Of a stretch of 20,683 bases of DNA, positions 13,871 to 20,683 are shown piece by piece. Under the pieces are notes generated by a model. The model saw only the letters and a list, made by a program, of their open reading frames with translations, was not told the DNA's origin and did not search any database. A program made the translations under genes and the position numbers. The number at the start of each line of letters is the position of its first letter. Within the stretch, counting starts at the first letter, position 1. Origin of the DNA: Candidatus Hydrogenedentota bacterium (GTDB lineage: Bacteria; Hydrogenedentota; Hydrogenedentia; Hydrogenedentales; SLHB01); contig DAOLNV010000090.1 in the NCBI GenBank assembly GCA_035416745.1, positions 1 to 20,683 on the forward strand, written 5' to 3'.

Positions 13871-15430
13871 ATGGCTTTGAAGGAATCCGGGAAGCCCCAA
13901 TCACGATTTGCTTTGAGCGCGGTGTCCATGTGGGCGTTTTCGATCCTGCGTATCGCCGTCGGGTGGCATTTCCTCTACGAGGGCGTCGTGAAGCTCGCGG
14001 ATCCCGGCTGGACTTCCGCGTGGTACCTGCAATCGTCGCAGTGGGTGCTTGCTGACGTCTTCAAGTGGGTGGCCGAAACGCCAGCCGCGCTGCAGGTGGT
14101 TGATTTCCTGAACATGTGGGGACTGGTCTTCATCGGCCTGGGTCTGATCTTCGGTTTCTTCACGAGACTCGCGGGGCTTGCGGCCATCGTGCTGCTGGGG
14201 CTGTATTACGCCGCCAATCCGTCGCTCATCACACTGACGCCGCGGGGCGCCGAAGGCAATTACCTGTTTATCGATAAGAACCTCGTCGAGCTGTTTGCCC
14301 TTCTGGCCCTGATGTTCGTGCCCACGGGCAAATTCATGGGTATTGACGGGCTCATCGCCAATCTGCGGGCCAAGCGGCGCGAGAAGAGGGAAGCGGGGGA
14401 CTCCGGAAGGGCGCTCGACGAATTGGATGCCGTGCCCCGGCGCGCGTGGCTGCGCCATTTCGCGACCGTGCCCGTGGCAGGCGGATTCGCCCTCGCGTTT
14501 GGCAAGAAACACGGGTGGCCCAGCTTCGAAGAGCAACACCTGCTGGCAAAAACCGGCGGCATCGACGGGCTTACCAGCGCCACCATGAAAAAATTCGAGT
14601 TTGCCAAGCTTGAAGACCTCAAGGGCGCCATTCCTCATGGGAAGATCCAGAACCTGGAACTCAGCCGGATGATCCTTGGCGGAAATCTGATGGGCGGCTG
14701 GGCACATGCCCGCGATCTCATCTATGTCTCGCAACTCGTCAAGTCATATCACAGCCGCGACAAGATCTTCGAAACGTTCCGCATCGCGGAGCAGTGCGGC
14801 ATAAACACCATCCTGACCAATCCGATCCTCAGCCAGGTCATCAACGACTACTGGAAGTACGAAGGCGGCAAGATCCAGTTCATGTCGGACTGCGCCCTCG
14901 GAGGTGACGTCGTCGCGGGCATCAAAATGTCCATAGACGGCGGCGCTCATTCCTGCTATGTCCAGGGAGGCATTGCCGACAACCTGGTTAAGGAGGGAAA
15001 AGTTGACCAGATCGCCGAGGCTTTCGAACTGATTCGCCAAAGCGGGATTCCGGCGGGCATTGGCGCTCACAAAATGGAAACCGTCAAGGCGTGCGTCGAA
15101 TACGGCCTGAAACCCGATTACTGGATGAAGACGCTGCACCACATCGACTACTGGTCCGCCCGGCCCCAGGAACAATGCGACAACATCTGGTGCGAGAACC
15201 CCGTCGAAACGGCGGCCTACATGGAAACCCTTGAGCAGCCCTGGATCGCTTTCAAGACCCTTGCCGCGGGCGCCATTCACCCGACCGTCGGGCTGCCCTT
15301 CGCTTTCAAACACGGCGCGGACTTCGTTTGTGTCGGCATGTACGACTTCCAGCTCGTCGAAAACACGAATCTTTTCCTTGACGTCTGGGGCAAACGCGAC
15401 GAAGGCCGCACCCGCCCCTGGCGCGTGTGA
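13871..15430 (+). CDS. DoxX-family membrane domain fused to an aldo/keto-reductase-like barrel
   Basis: A 519-aa protein with an AAAGGGT site 10 nt before the ATG. Residues about 15-155 are a DoxX-type four-helix membrane domain (LRIAVGWHFLYEGVVKL; helices near 20-40, 80-97, 100-115 and 137-152). A basic linker (162-191) leads to RRAWLRHFATVPVAGGFALAF, a Tat-signal-like fifth helix at about 190-211. After it, about 240-519 form a TIM-barrel-like domain with aldo/keto-reductase-type features (LSRMILGGNLMGG, a helix, INTILTN). I do not recognise the canonical Asp-Tyr-Lys-His tetrad. With cytoplasmic termini in the DoxX part, the fifth helix would place the barrel outside the inner membrane. DoxX proteins are often redox-linked; the function of this fusion is unknown. 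Confidence 0.78.
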   Translation: MALKESGKPQSRFALSAVSMWAFSILRIAVGWHFLYEGVVKLADPGWTSAWYLQSSQWVLADVFKWVAETPAALQVVDFLNMWGLVFIGLGLIFGFFTRLAGLAAIVLLGLYYAANPSLITLTPRGAEGNYLFIDKNLVELFALLALMFVPTGKFMGIDGLIANLRAKRREKREAGDSGRALDELDAVPRRAWLRHFATVPVAGGFALAFGKKHGWPSFEEQHLLAKTGGIDGLTSATMKKFEFAKLEDLKGAIPHGKIQNLELSRMILGGNLMGGWAHARDLIYVSQLVKSYHSRDKIFETFRIAEQCGINTILTNPILSQVINDYWKYEGGKIQFMSDCALGGDVVAGIKMSIDGGAHSCYVQGGIADNLVKEGKVDQIAEAFELIRQSGIPAGIGAHKMETVKACVEYGLKPDYWMKTLHHIDYWSARPQEQCDNIWCENPVETAAYMETLEQPWIAFKTLAAGAIHPTVGLPFAFKHGADFVCVGMYDFQLVENTNLFLDVWGKRDEGRTRPWRV

Positions 15431-15549
15431 GGAGTTGCAGAACGCCCCTTTTCAAGACTGCCCGACCCGTTTCTGGTGCGGGAGACTTTCGAGGGCGGCG
15501 CTGGGCGTTGTGGGGTGAGGTTGGCGCAAGGCGGTTGTTGAAGTCAATG

Positions 15550-15578
15550 TTGACGGGCCGGTATCCATCGGTTACCAT
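15550..15578 (+). promoter_or_regulatory. candidate promoter of the PqaA-like gene
   Basis: TTGACG (15550-15555) and TACCAT (15573-15578) are separated by 17 nt, matching five and four of six sigma-70 positions. They lie about 60 nt before the ATG at 15637, inside a 206-bp gap that has no other recognisable feature. Confidence 0.42.
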
Positions 15579-15636
15579 ACCTTGATGGTGCTTGTCCAAA
15601 GGATGCTGCTAGTAGTGCGCAGGAAAGGGTAAACCC

Positions 15637-17154
15637 ATGCGAATTATAGGTTTAAGAGATTCTTGGCGTGCCGTTCCACTAGTGATAATGCTGCTGTTCG
15701 CGCTGGTGTCGTGCGGACCAAAGACCGCGGTACAAGAGGCGCCGCCCCCGGCTGTAGCCCCGCCCGCGCTGGCGCCAGCGGGGACGGTCGAACCCCCGGC
15801 TTCCGCGGCGGCTCTTCCTTCGCCCTTCCCGGTCCCCGAGGAAAAGAAAACCGCGCTGGACAAATACGTCGAGACGCCCGACCCGGCGTTTGCGTATGAC
15901 ACGCCGCCCGCCAAGGTTGAGGAAAACGACGCCTACACGGCGCGCACCTACCACATGGTGTCGCAGACCTGGTTGAAACCCGAGCAGGTGGACCGCACCA
16001 AGTGGGAGCATTGGCTGATCATCATCGAGCCCAAGGAATTGACGCAGTCGGAAGCGCTCATGTTCATCGGGGGCGGCAGCAATAAACCTGACGCCGAAGC
16101 GCCGGGCGCGGACGAGGGTCTCGCGCGCATCGCCGTGATGACCAAGTCCATCGTCGCCGAGATCAAGCAGATCCCGAACCAGCGCCTGAAGTTTCCCGAC
16201 GAGAAGGATGACCGGTACAAGGCGGAGGGCCGCACCGAGGACGAGATCATCTCGTATTGCTGGGACAAGTTCATATTGACCGGCGACTCGATTTGGCTGA
16301 CGCGCCTGCCCATGACCAAAGCCGTCGTGCGTGCCATGGACGTGGTACAGAAAGAGCAGCCCCGCGTCGACAGATTCACGATTGTCGGCGGCTCCAAGCG
16401 CGGTTGGACCACGTGGACCGTCGGCGCGGTCGACCCCCGGGCCGTGGCGATTTGCCCGGCGGTAATCGACTTGTTGAACGTGGTGAAATCGCTCGACCAC
16501 CATTACGCTGCATACGGGTTCTGGGCCCCCGCCATCAGAGAGTACGAGGATATGAATGTCCTGGCGCGTCTGCACACGCCCGAGTTCAAAGCGCTGTGCG
16601 ACATCGTGGACCCGTATTCGTACATCGACCGCCTGACCATGCCCAAGTACATCATCAACTCGACGGGCGACCAGTTCTTCCTGCCGGATTCGTGGCAGTT
16701 CTATTTCGACGACCTCAAGGGCGAGAAATACCTTCGGTATGTGCCCAACACGGATCACGGCCTCAGCACGGAGGCGTACCTGAACCTCGCGTCGTTCCAC
16801 AACGCGATCATCAACGACACGCCGCGGCCGAAATTCGCGTGGCGCATGGAAGCCGACGGCAATCTGACCGTGGAATGCGAGACTCCGCCCACGAAAGTGT
16901 TGCTGTGGCAGGCGAGCAATCCCAACGCGCGGGATTTCCGCCTCGAGAGCATCGGGGAAGCCTGGCAGAGCACGGAACTCGCCGCGGCGGCGCCCGGCGT
17001 ATACAAGACCGCCATCGCCGCACCTGAAAAAGGGTGGACGGGCTTCATGGTGGAACTCGAGTTTCCGAATCCCGGTTTCCCGTTGCCGTTCAAGTTCACG
17101 ACCGGCGTGAGTGTCGTGCCGCAAACGGTGCCATTCGTCGCTCCCGGCACCTGA
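15637..17154 (+). CDS. PhoPQ-activated pathogenicity-related (PqaA-type) lipoprotein
   Basis: A 505-aa protein with an AGGAAAGG ribosome site 8 nt before the ATG. The N-terminus has a basic start, a hydrophobic stretch and a lipobox LVSC, making Cys26 the likely lipidated residue. A Pro/Ala-rich linker follows (about 34-67). The rest matches the PqaA family, an alpha/beta-hydrolase-like fold: WEHWLIIIEP, LMFIGGGSN, GGSKRGWTTW (Ser253 as candidate nucleophile), STGDQFFLPDSW (Asp345) and NTDHGLS (His374). A beta-sandwich-like C-terminal part ends with VVPQTVPFV. The family name comes from Salmonella; homologues in environmental bacteria are of unknown substrate and the name does not imply virulence here. 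A lipoprotein would be exported and membrane-anchored, which fits the secreted enzymes around it. Confidence 0.88.
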   Translation: MRIIGLRDSWRAVPLVIMLLFALVSCGPKTAVQEAPPPAVAPPALAPAGTVEPPASAAALPSPFPVPEEKKTALDKYVETPDPAFAYDTPPAKVEENDAYTARTYHMVSQTWLKPEQVDRTKWEHWLIIIEPKELTQSEALMFIGGGSNKPDAEAPGADEGLARIAVMTKSIVAEIKQIPNQRLKFPDEKDDRYKAEGRTEDEIISYCWDKFILTGDSIWLTRLPMTKAVVRAMDVVQKEQPRVDRFTIVGGSKRGWTTWTVGAVDPRAVAICPAVIDLLNVVKSLDHHYAAYGFWAPAIREYEDMNVLARLHTPEFKALCDIVDPYSYIDRLTMPKYIINSTGDQFFLPDSWQFYFDDLKGEKYLRYVPNTDHGLSTEAYLNLASFHNAIINDTPRPKFAWRMEADGNLTVECETPPTKVLLWQASNPNARDFRLESIGEAWQSTELAAAAPGVYKTAIAAPEKGWTGFMVELEFPNPGFPLPFKFTTGVSVVPQTVPFVAPGT

Positions 17155-17184
17155 AAACCCGTGCTTTAGCCGAATGACTTGCTG

Positions 17185-17235
17185 AAAGCCGCGCCCCGGA
17201 GTCCAATCACTTCGCGGGCGCGGCTTTGTTGTTTT
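17185..17235 (+). terminator. intrinsic terminator after the PqaA-like gene
   Basis: AAAGCCGCGCCC (17185-17196) pairs perfectly with GGGCGCGGCTTT (17216-17227) around a 19-nt loop, followed by GTTGTTTTA. It starts 30 nt past the stop codon and points in the direction of the upstream gene. Confidence 0.75.
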
Positions 17236-17405
17236 ATCCCGCGGCCGCCCGAGCGAAGCAGGCTTTACATGAAACCCCGGCGGGCCCGGGTCTTGATCTT
17301 TGGAGGTCTGGATACCTTGTTTTCAAATCGCTGAGACAGCCGGGAGAGTACGAGCGGGGCACGGACGACGCGTTCGTTCGGCAAGCTCTTTTCCCCCTGA
17401 AATGC

Positions 17406-17436
17406 GCCACGCCGCCCCAGGAAAGGGCGGCGTGGC
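17406..17436 (-). terminator. hairpin behind the aldolase gene
   Basis: GCCACGCCGCCC (17406-17417) pairs perfectly with 17425-17436 around a 7-nt loop, 24 nt beyond the aldolase stop. On the minus strand only a short TTT follows shortly after the stem, so it is an imperfect intrinsic terminator. A stretch of five A residues on the right side would give T-residues ahead of the stem on that strand. Confidence 0.5.
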
Positions 17437-17460
17437 AAAAAGGCGGTGAGCAGCAGCAAT

Positions 17461-18501
17461 TTACTTTCCGTAAACAGCTTTCATGTTTTCGAGGGTCATG
17501 GGCTTGTAGTCGCCGGCATGTCCGGCCTGTCCGAAAGCCCGCATGCGGTCGAGGTAGACCTGTTTCATGGCGTCGCGTGCCGGGCCGAGATACTTGCGCG
17601 GGTCGAATTCGCCCGGTTTCTCGGCAAAGACTTTCCGAATCGCGCCGGTGCACGCGAGGCGGCTGTCGGTGTCGACGTTGACCTTGCGCACGCCGTGCTT
17701 GATGCCGTCCTGGATCTGTTCGATGGGGATGCCGAACGTGCCGGGCATCTTGCCGCCATACTGATTGATGACATCGACGAGTTCCTGCGGCACGGAGCTG
17801 GAACCGTGCATGACCATGTGGCAGCGGGGCATCTTTTCGTGGATATCATGGATGCGGTCCATGGCCAAAGTGGGCGGCAGGACTTTGCCGGTCTTGGGGT
17901 CTTTGCGTCCGGACTTGTAAGCGCCATGGCTGGTGCCAATGGCGACGGCGAGCGCATCGAGGCCGGTCTTTTTCACGAAATCTTCGGCCTGGTTCGGGTC
18001 CGTGAGGTGGTCTTGAACCTGGCTGTCGCTCAAACCGGCGCCATGGCCGTCTTCGATGCCGCCCAGCACGCCCAATTCACCCTCGACCGTCACGCCCAGG
18101 GGATGGGCCATTTCCACGGCGGCCCGGGTGATCTTGACGTTCTGCTCGTACGTATTGGGGGTTTTGCCGTCTTCGCCGAGCGAACCGTCCATCATGACCG
18201 ACGTGAACCCGAGGTCGATGGCGGTCTTAACGGTCTCAAGGCTGTTGCCATGATCGAGGTGCATGGACACGGGGATGTGCGGGTACTCCTCGCAAGCGGC
18301 TTCCATGAGTTTCTTGAGGTAGATGAGGCGGCTGTATTGCAGAGCGCCGCGGCTGGCCTGGATGATTACCGGGCTGTGTGTCTCGTTGGCCGCCTCCATG
18401 ATGGCCTGGATTTGCTCCATATTGTTGACGTTGAAGGCGCCCACACCGTATCCGCCTTTCGCGGCCTCATCCAAAATCTGTCGCATTGGCACGAGTGGCA
18501 T
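17461..18501 (-). CDS. fba: class II fructose-bisphosphate aldolase
   Basis: A 346-aa cytoplasmic, zinc-dependent aldolase that splits fructose 1,6-bisphosphate into dihydroxyacetone phosphate and glyceraldehyde 3-phosphate (glycolysis/gluconeogenesis). The start MPLVPMRQIL is typical of the family, followed by YGVGAFNVNNMEQ (18-30). HLDHG (81-85) holds the catalytic Asp83 and zinc ligand His84; VEGELG (139-144), GTSHGAYK (189-196, His192) and MHGSSS (231-236, His232) complete the site, and NVDTD (275-279) binds phosphate. A GGAGA ribosome site precedes the ATG. The full length is normal for the family and no damage is seen. It stands as a single gene with its own candidate promoter and hairpin, so it is probably regulated apart from the polysaccharide genes. 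Confidence 0.96.
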   Translation of the reverse strand: MPLVPMRQILDEAAKGGYGVGAFNVNNMEQIQAIMEAANETHSPVIIQASRGALQYSRLIYLKKLMEAACEEYPHIPVSMHLDHGNSLETVKTAIDLGFTSVMMDGSLGEDGKTPNTYEQNVKITRAAVEMAHPLGVTVEGELGVLGGIEDGHGAGLSDSQVQDHLTDPNQAEDFVKKTGLDALAVAIGTSHGAYKSGRKDPKTGKVLPPTLAMDRIHDIHEKMPRCHMVMHGSSSVPQELVDVINQYGGKMPGTFGIPIEQIQDGIKHGVRKVNVDTDSRLACTGAIRKVFAEKPGEFDPRKYLGPARDAMKQVYLDRMRAFGQAGHAGDYKPMTLENMKAVYGK

Positions 18502-18626
18502 GGTACTGTTCTCCTATCTCGAATTGAGGTTTCACTGAAATCTGCGGCCTGGATCCCTGTCCGGGAATGCATGCGGATTCGAACAGAATCCCCAGACATG
18601 ACGCAGCAAGGCACACATCAAGGGCC

Positions 18627-18656
18627 ACTATACCATTCAGCAAACGGCTTCCGCAA
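18627..18656 (-). promoter_or_regulatory. candidate promoter of the aldolase gene
   Basis: On the minus strand TATAGT (18632-18627) is five of six to the -10 consensus, with TTGCGG (18656-18651) at 18 nt spacing as a weak -35. It leaves a leader of about 120 nt to the ATG at 18501. The rest of the 18502-18756 gap shows nothing else I recognise. Confidence 0.35.
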
Positions 18657-18756
18657 ATCGCGGACCCAATCGGAGGCGTGCCCGAGTTCATATTGCAGGT
18701 GCTACACGTGGGAATCCGTGCCCTTTCCCGCCGGCTGGCGCGCTCACGCCCCAGAA

Positions 18757-20589
18757 CTATCCTGCGGGCTGAAATTGCGGGGCCGGTCCGCTGAGCCAGT
18801 GCAGTCTCTGCGCTCTTTCTTTTCGCGCCTCGAACAGTTCGACTACCGCGTTGCGCTCGTCGTCGGACAGCCGGGCGATCCCTTTGTCATCAAGCCATCC
18901 GTTGCTCGTGGCCAGCGGCGTATCGTAGTGTTCGACCCCGAATTCCGTCCAATCGAATCGCGTCACCGCGCGCCAGTTGCACGACCAGAGCACGTTCCGG
19001 TAATTGGGGAAGATGCCGTAGGGCCATACCGATGGGCGGCTGTGGCTGTCCTGATAGCAGCCGTGCGCCATGATCGCGTAGGGGGGCACGTCCGTCCAGC
19101 GGCTGACCTCGTCCGAGGTCGCCCCGATGCAGTCGCTCACGAGAAACGCCAGGCCGTCCCGATAATCGGTGGTGGCCTTCGCGAGGTCCCGCACGAGGCG
19201 CATCATGGCGGGCGCAACGCAGGTGCGCCGCGGAGCGGTTTCCGGCGCCATCGTGTTCGCGCGCACCATGAACGTTTCGTCCCACACCAACGCGTCGATC
19301 TCCCGGCCATACTCGGCGAGCAGTGCGTTGAGGTAACCGAGGTACCACTGGTACACGTCGGGATGCGCCGGGTTCTGCGCGTACGGTTTGCCAACCGTGT
19401 CCGGACCATTCCACCCGCCCCAGTACAATACGCGGTCCCCCACAAGCCGTCCGGCTCCTTCGCACGCAGTAAGGCCATCGGCAAAGTACAGCGCGACGCG
19501 CACGCCCCGGTCTTTTGCGTATCGAATCCGCCGGTGCATTTCGGACTTGGACATCTGCACGGGTTCGGAAGTGGGAAAGCCCTGCTCTTTCACCGCGGCG
19601 GCGTTCGGGAAGGCCGTCCAGGTTTCATCGAGCCGGCCTGTCTTCTCATCGAACGTGTACCGGCCCAGCATGTCGTACCATCCGTGCAAGGCAAAAACGA
19701 TTTTCCGGCGATCGACAGGGGCCACCACGCGTTCCAACGCATCAAGGTCCTCGAACCAGCCGGTTCCCCCATGGCTCAAATAGTCGTAATGCTGCCAGGC
19801 GATATCGTGCAGCCAATCGGGCCCCGGGGGGACGTCTGCAAGAGCGGTGGCGTACCAGGCGTCCATGGCGCGTTCGGCTGCGCCGCTCTGAATCACCGTC
19901 CAGAACGTCCGCGTGAACGGTTCCTCGTGGCGTGACGTAGCCGCGACGGACGCGCGGTCCGTGCTGTTCACCAAGAAGCCCGAACCCCAGAGCGGGTCCC
20001 CGATAACAGTGATTCGCAGAGACGAATCAGGCATCGCTGCGCTCAGCAGCGGAATCGCCAGTTGCTGCTCTGGCGAGAATCCATGTTCCGGCTCGGGCCC
20101 GAGCGGCCACTCCCAATACGCGGGCCCGAAGCGGGATTCGAGGCCCACGCCGTCGATACGCGGTGCGAAGAGGGTCCCGCTCTGAAACTCCGCCGCCAAG
20201 TCCGCTTCCAGTCTGACCCGAACCTTCTGGCCTTCAGGAGGCACCATGTCCAGAGTCCGGCGAATCGTGGGCCAGCCGCCCAACGCTACAAACTCGATGC
20301 GGTACTTCAGTCGAGCACCCGGCGCATCGGCAATGCCGTACCGGAATTCCACTCCTTCGCCAAGCGCCATTGCCTCGGGAATTCCCGGGTCGAGCAATTC
20401 ATCCCCGATTTCCACTGTCAGGATGTCTGCCTGGATAAGTTCCGTGCCGTCTTCACCTCGTAAGCTGCCGATTCCGCGCTCGCCGACCTTCAGTGAGAGG
20501 CCGCCCTGCGTGAAGATCCAATCGGACCCGTTCGTTTGCGCGCAGACTGCGGCGATGATGAAAAGATGGGCCAAGACAATCCGCCACAT
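18757..20589 (-). CDS. secreted glycoside-hydrolase-like protein (GH36/DUF6259-like barrel)
   Basis: A 610-aa protein. The ATG at 20589 (MWRIVLAHL) is preferred: a GGGAGA site lies 9 nt upstream and it puts a signal peptide (about 1-17, ending VCA) at the N-terminus; the frame is open to a TTG 42 nt earlier. Residues about 25-245 are a beta-sandwich rich in Trp/Phe/Gly, as in the N-terminal domain of alpha-galactosidase-like enzymes. The following barrel (about 255-560) has IVFALHGWYD, a basic helix, VRVALYFADG and ALVWDETFM, in which Asp437 or Glu438 could be the catalytic residue. The match to a named family is loose, so the activity is inferred from fold style, the secretion signal and the neighbouring polysaccharide genes. 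It is likely periplasmic or extracellular. Confidence 0.65.
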   Translation of the reverse strand: MWRIVLAHLFIIAAVCAQTNGSDWIFTQGGLSLKVGERGIGSLRGEDGTELIQADILTVEIGDELLDPGIPEAMALGEGVEFRYGIADAPGARLKYRIEFVALGGWPTIRRTLDMVPPEGQKVRVRLEADLAAEFQSGTLFAPRIDGVGLESRFGPAYWEWPLGPEPEHGFSPEQQLAIPLLSAAMPDSSLRITVIGDPLWGSGFLVNSTDRASVAATSRHEEPFTRTFWTVIQSGAAERAMDAWYATALADVPPGPDWLHDIAWQHYDYLSHGGTGWFEDLDALERVVAPVDRRKIVFALHGWYDMLGRYTFDEKTGRLDETWTAFPNAAAVKEQGFPTSEPVQMSKSEMHRRIRYAKDRGVRVALYFADGLTACEGAGRLVGDRVLYWGGWNGPDTVGKPYAQNPAHPDVYQWYLGYLNALLAEYGREIDALVWDETFMVRANTMAPETAPRRTCVAPAMMRLVRDLAKATTDYRDGLAFLVSDCIGATSDEVSRWTDVPPYAIMAHGCYQDSHSRPSVWPYGIFPNYRNVLWSCNWRAVTRFDWTEFGVEHYDTPLATSNGWLDDKGIARLSDDERNAVVELFEARKERAQRLHWLSGPAPQFQPAG

Positions 20590-20638
20590 GAACCGGTATC
20601 TCCCGAACTTGTCTGAACACCCGACCCGCAACGTATTG

Positions 20639-20683
20639 TTATGTTCGCGGCGTCACCATCATGATTCCGAAGACGACGTTGCC
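20639..20683 (-). CDS. possible C-terminal end of an upstream gene (partial)
   Basis: On the minus strand the right edge is open in one frame for 14 residues (GNVVFGIMMVTPRT) ending in TAA at 20641-20639, 49 bp before the start of the glycosidase-like gene. The residues are hydrophobic, then basic, as at the end of a normal protein. Fourteen codons are too few to be certain or to assign a family. Confidence 0.25.
   Translation of the reverse strand, partial: GNVVFGIMMVTPRT

Larger units (their letters stand above)
17155..17460. other. 306-bp convergent intergenic gap
   Basis: The gap lies between the PqaA-type gene and the convergent aldolase gene. It contains one hairpin terminator on each side. 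The 17236-17405 middle shows no recognisable gene or repeat; open frames there lack ribosome sites and family signatures. Confidence 0.5.

Noticed and set aside
17446..19935. An 829-codon open frame on the + strand across the aldolase and glycosidase-like genes
   Set aside because: It is antisense to two well-supported genes, spans their intergenic gap and shows no family signature.

Overview
The window looks like chromosome of a high-GC, Gram-negative-type bacterium. The long secreted enzymes of uncommon domain build, a lipoprotein, a predicted inner-membrane fusion and the FAD-oxidoreductase / heparinase / PqaA repertoire fit best with the PVC or Hydrogenedentota neighbourhood. That placement is inferred from gene style only; there is no rRNA or marker gene to prove it. 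No CRISPR array, rRNA or canonical insertion sequence was seen.

Region 1 (1-3054, all + strand) is the end of an integrated mobile element. It holds the tail of an acidic protein, a two-helix membrane peptide, two tandem paralogous DUF669-like genes of identical length (123 aa), a small basic protein, and a large serine recombinase. The recombinase gene is visibly more AT-rich than the host genes. Its reading frame runs 30 nt into the 3' end of a tRNA-Asn(GTT) gene lying on the opposite strand, which marks the probable junction between element and chromosome. The rest of the element lies left of the window.

Region 2 (3025-10983, - strand) holds the tRNA-Asn with its own promoter and intrinsic terminator. 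Next come two very large exported enzymes. One is a 921-aa serine-beta-lactamase-like domain fused to a DUF5060/glycosidase-like barrel. The other is a 1349-aa FAD oxidoreductase carrying an inserted discoidin-like domain, an SGNH hydrolase, a second FAD oxidoreductase and a HEAT-like tail. An AAC(6')-like GNAT acetyltransferase follows. REP-like palindromes lie between these genes.

Region 3 (11141-17235, + strand) holds a heparinase II/III-like polysaccharide lyase, a DoxX membrane domain fused to an aldo/keto-reductase-like barrel, and a PqaA-type (PhoPQ-activated pathogenicity-related) lipoprotein with a good downstream terminator. A 402-bp gap between the first two contains a BIME-like repeat pair and a possible galactokinase remnant.

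Region 4 (17406-20683, - strand) holds a class II fructose-bisphosphate aldolase with a hairpin behind it, a secreted glycosidase-like protein, and perhaps the last codons of another gene at the right edge.

Taken together, the chromosomal genes suggest cell-surface or periplasmic attack on decorated polysaccharides: lyase, glycosidase-like barrels, SGNH and serine esterase-type domains for removing esters, and FAD enzymes for oxidising sugars. The aldolase would belong to central metabolism. The most unusual items are the three domain fusions and the recombinase/tRNA junction.
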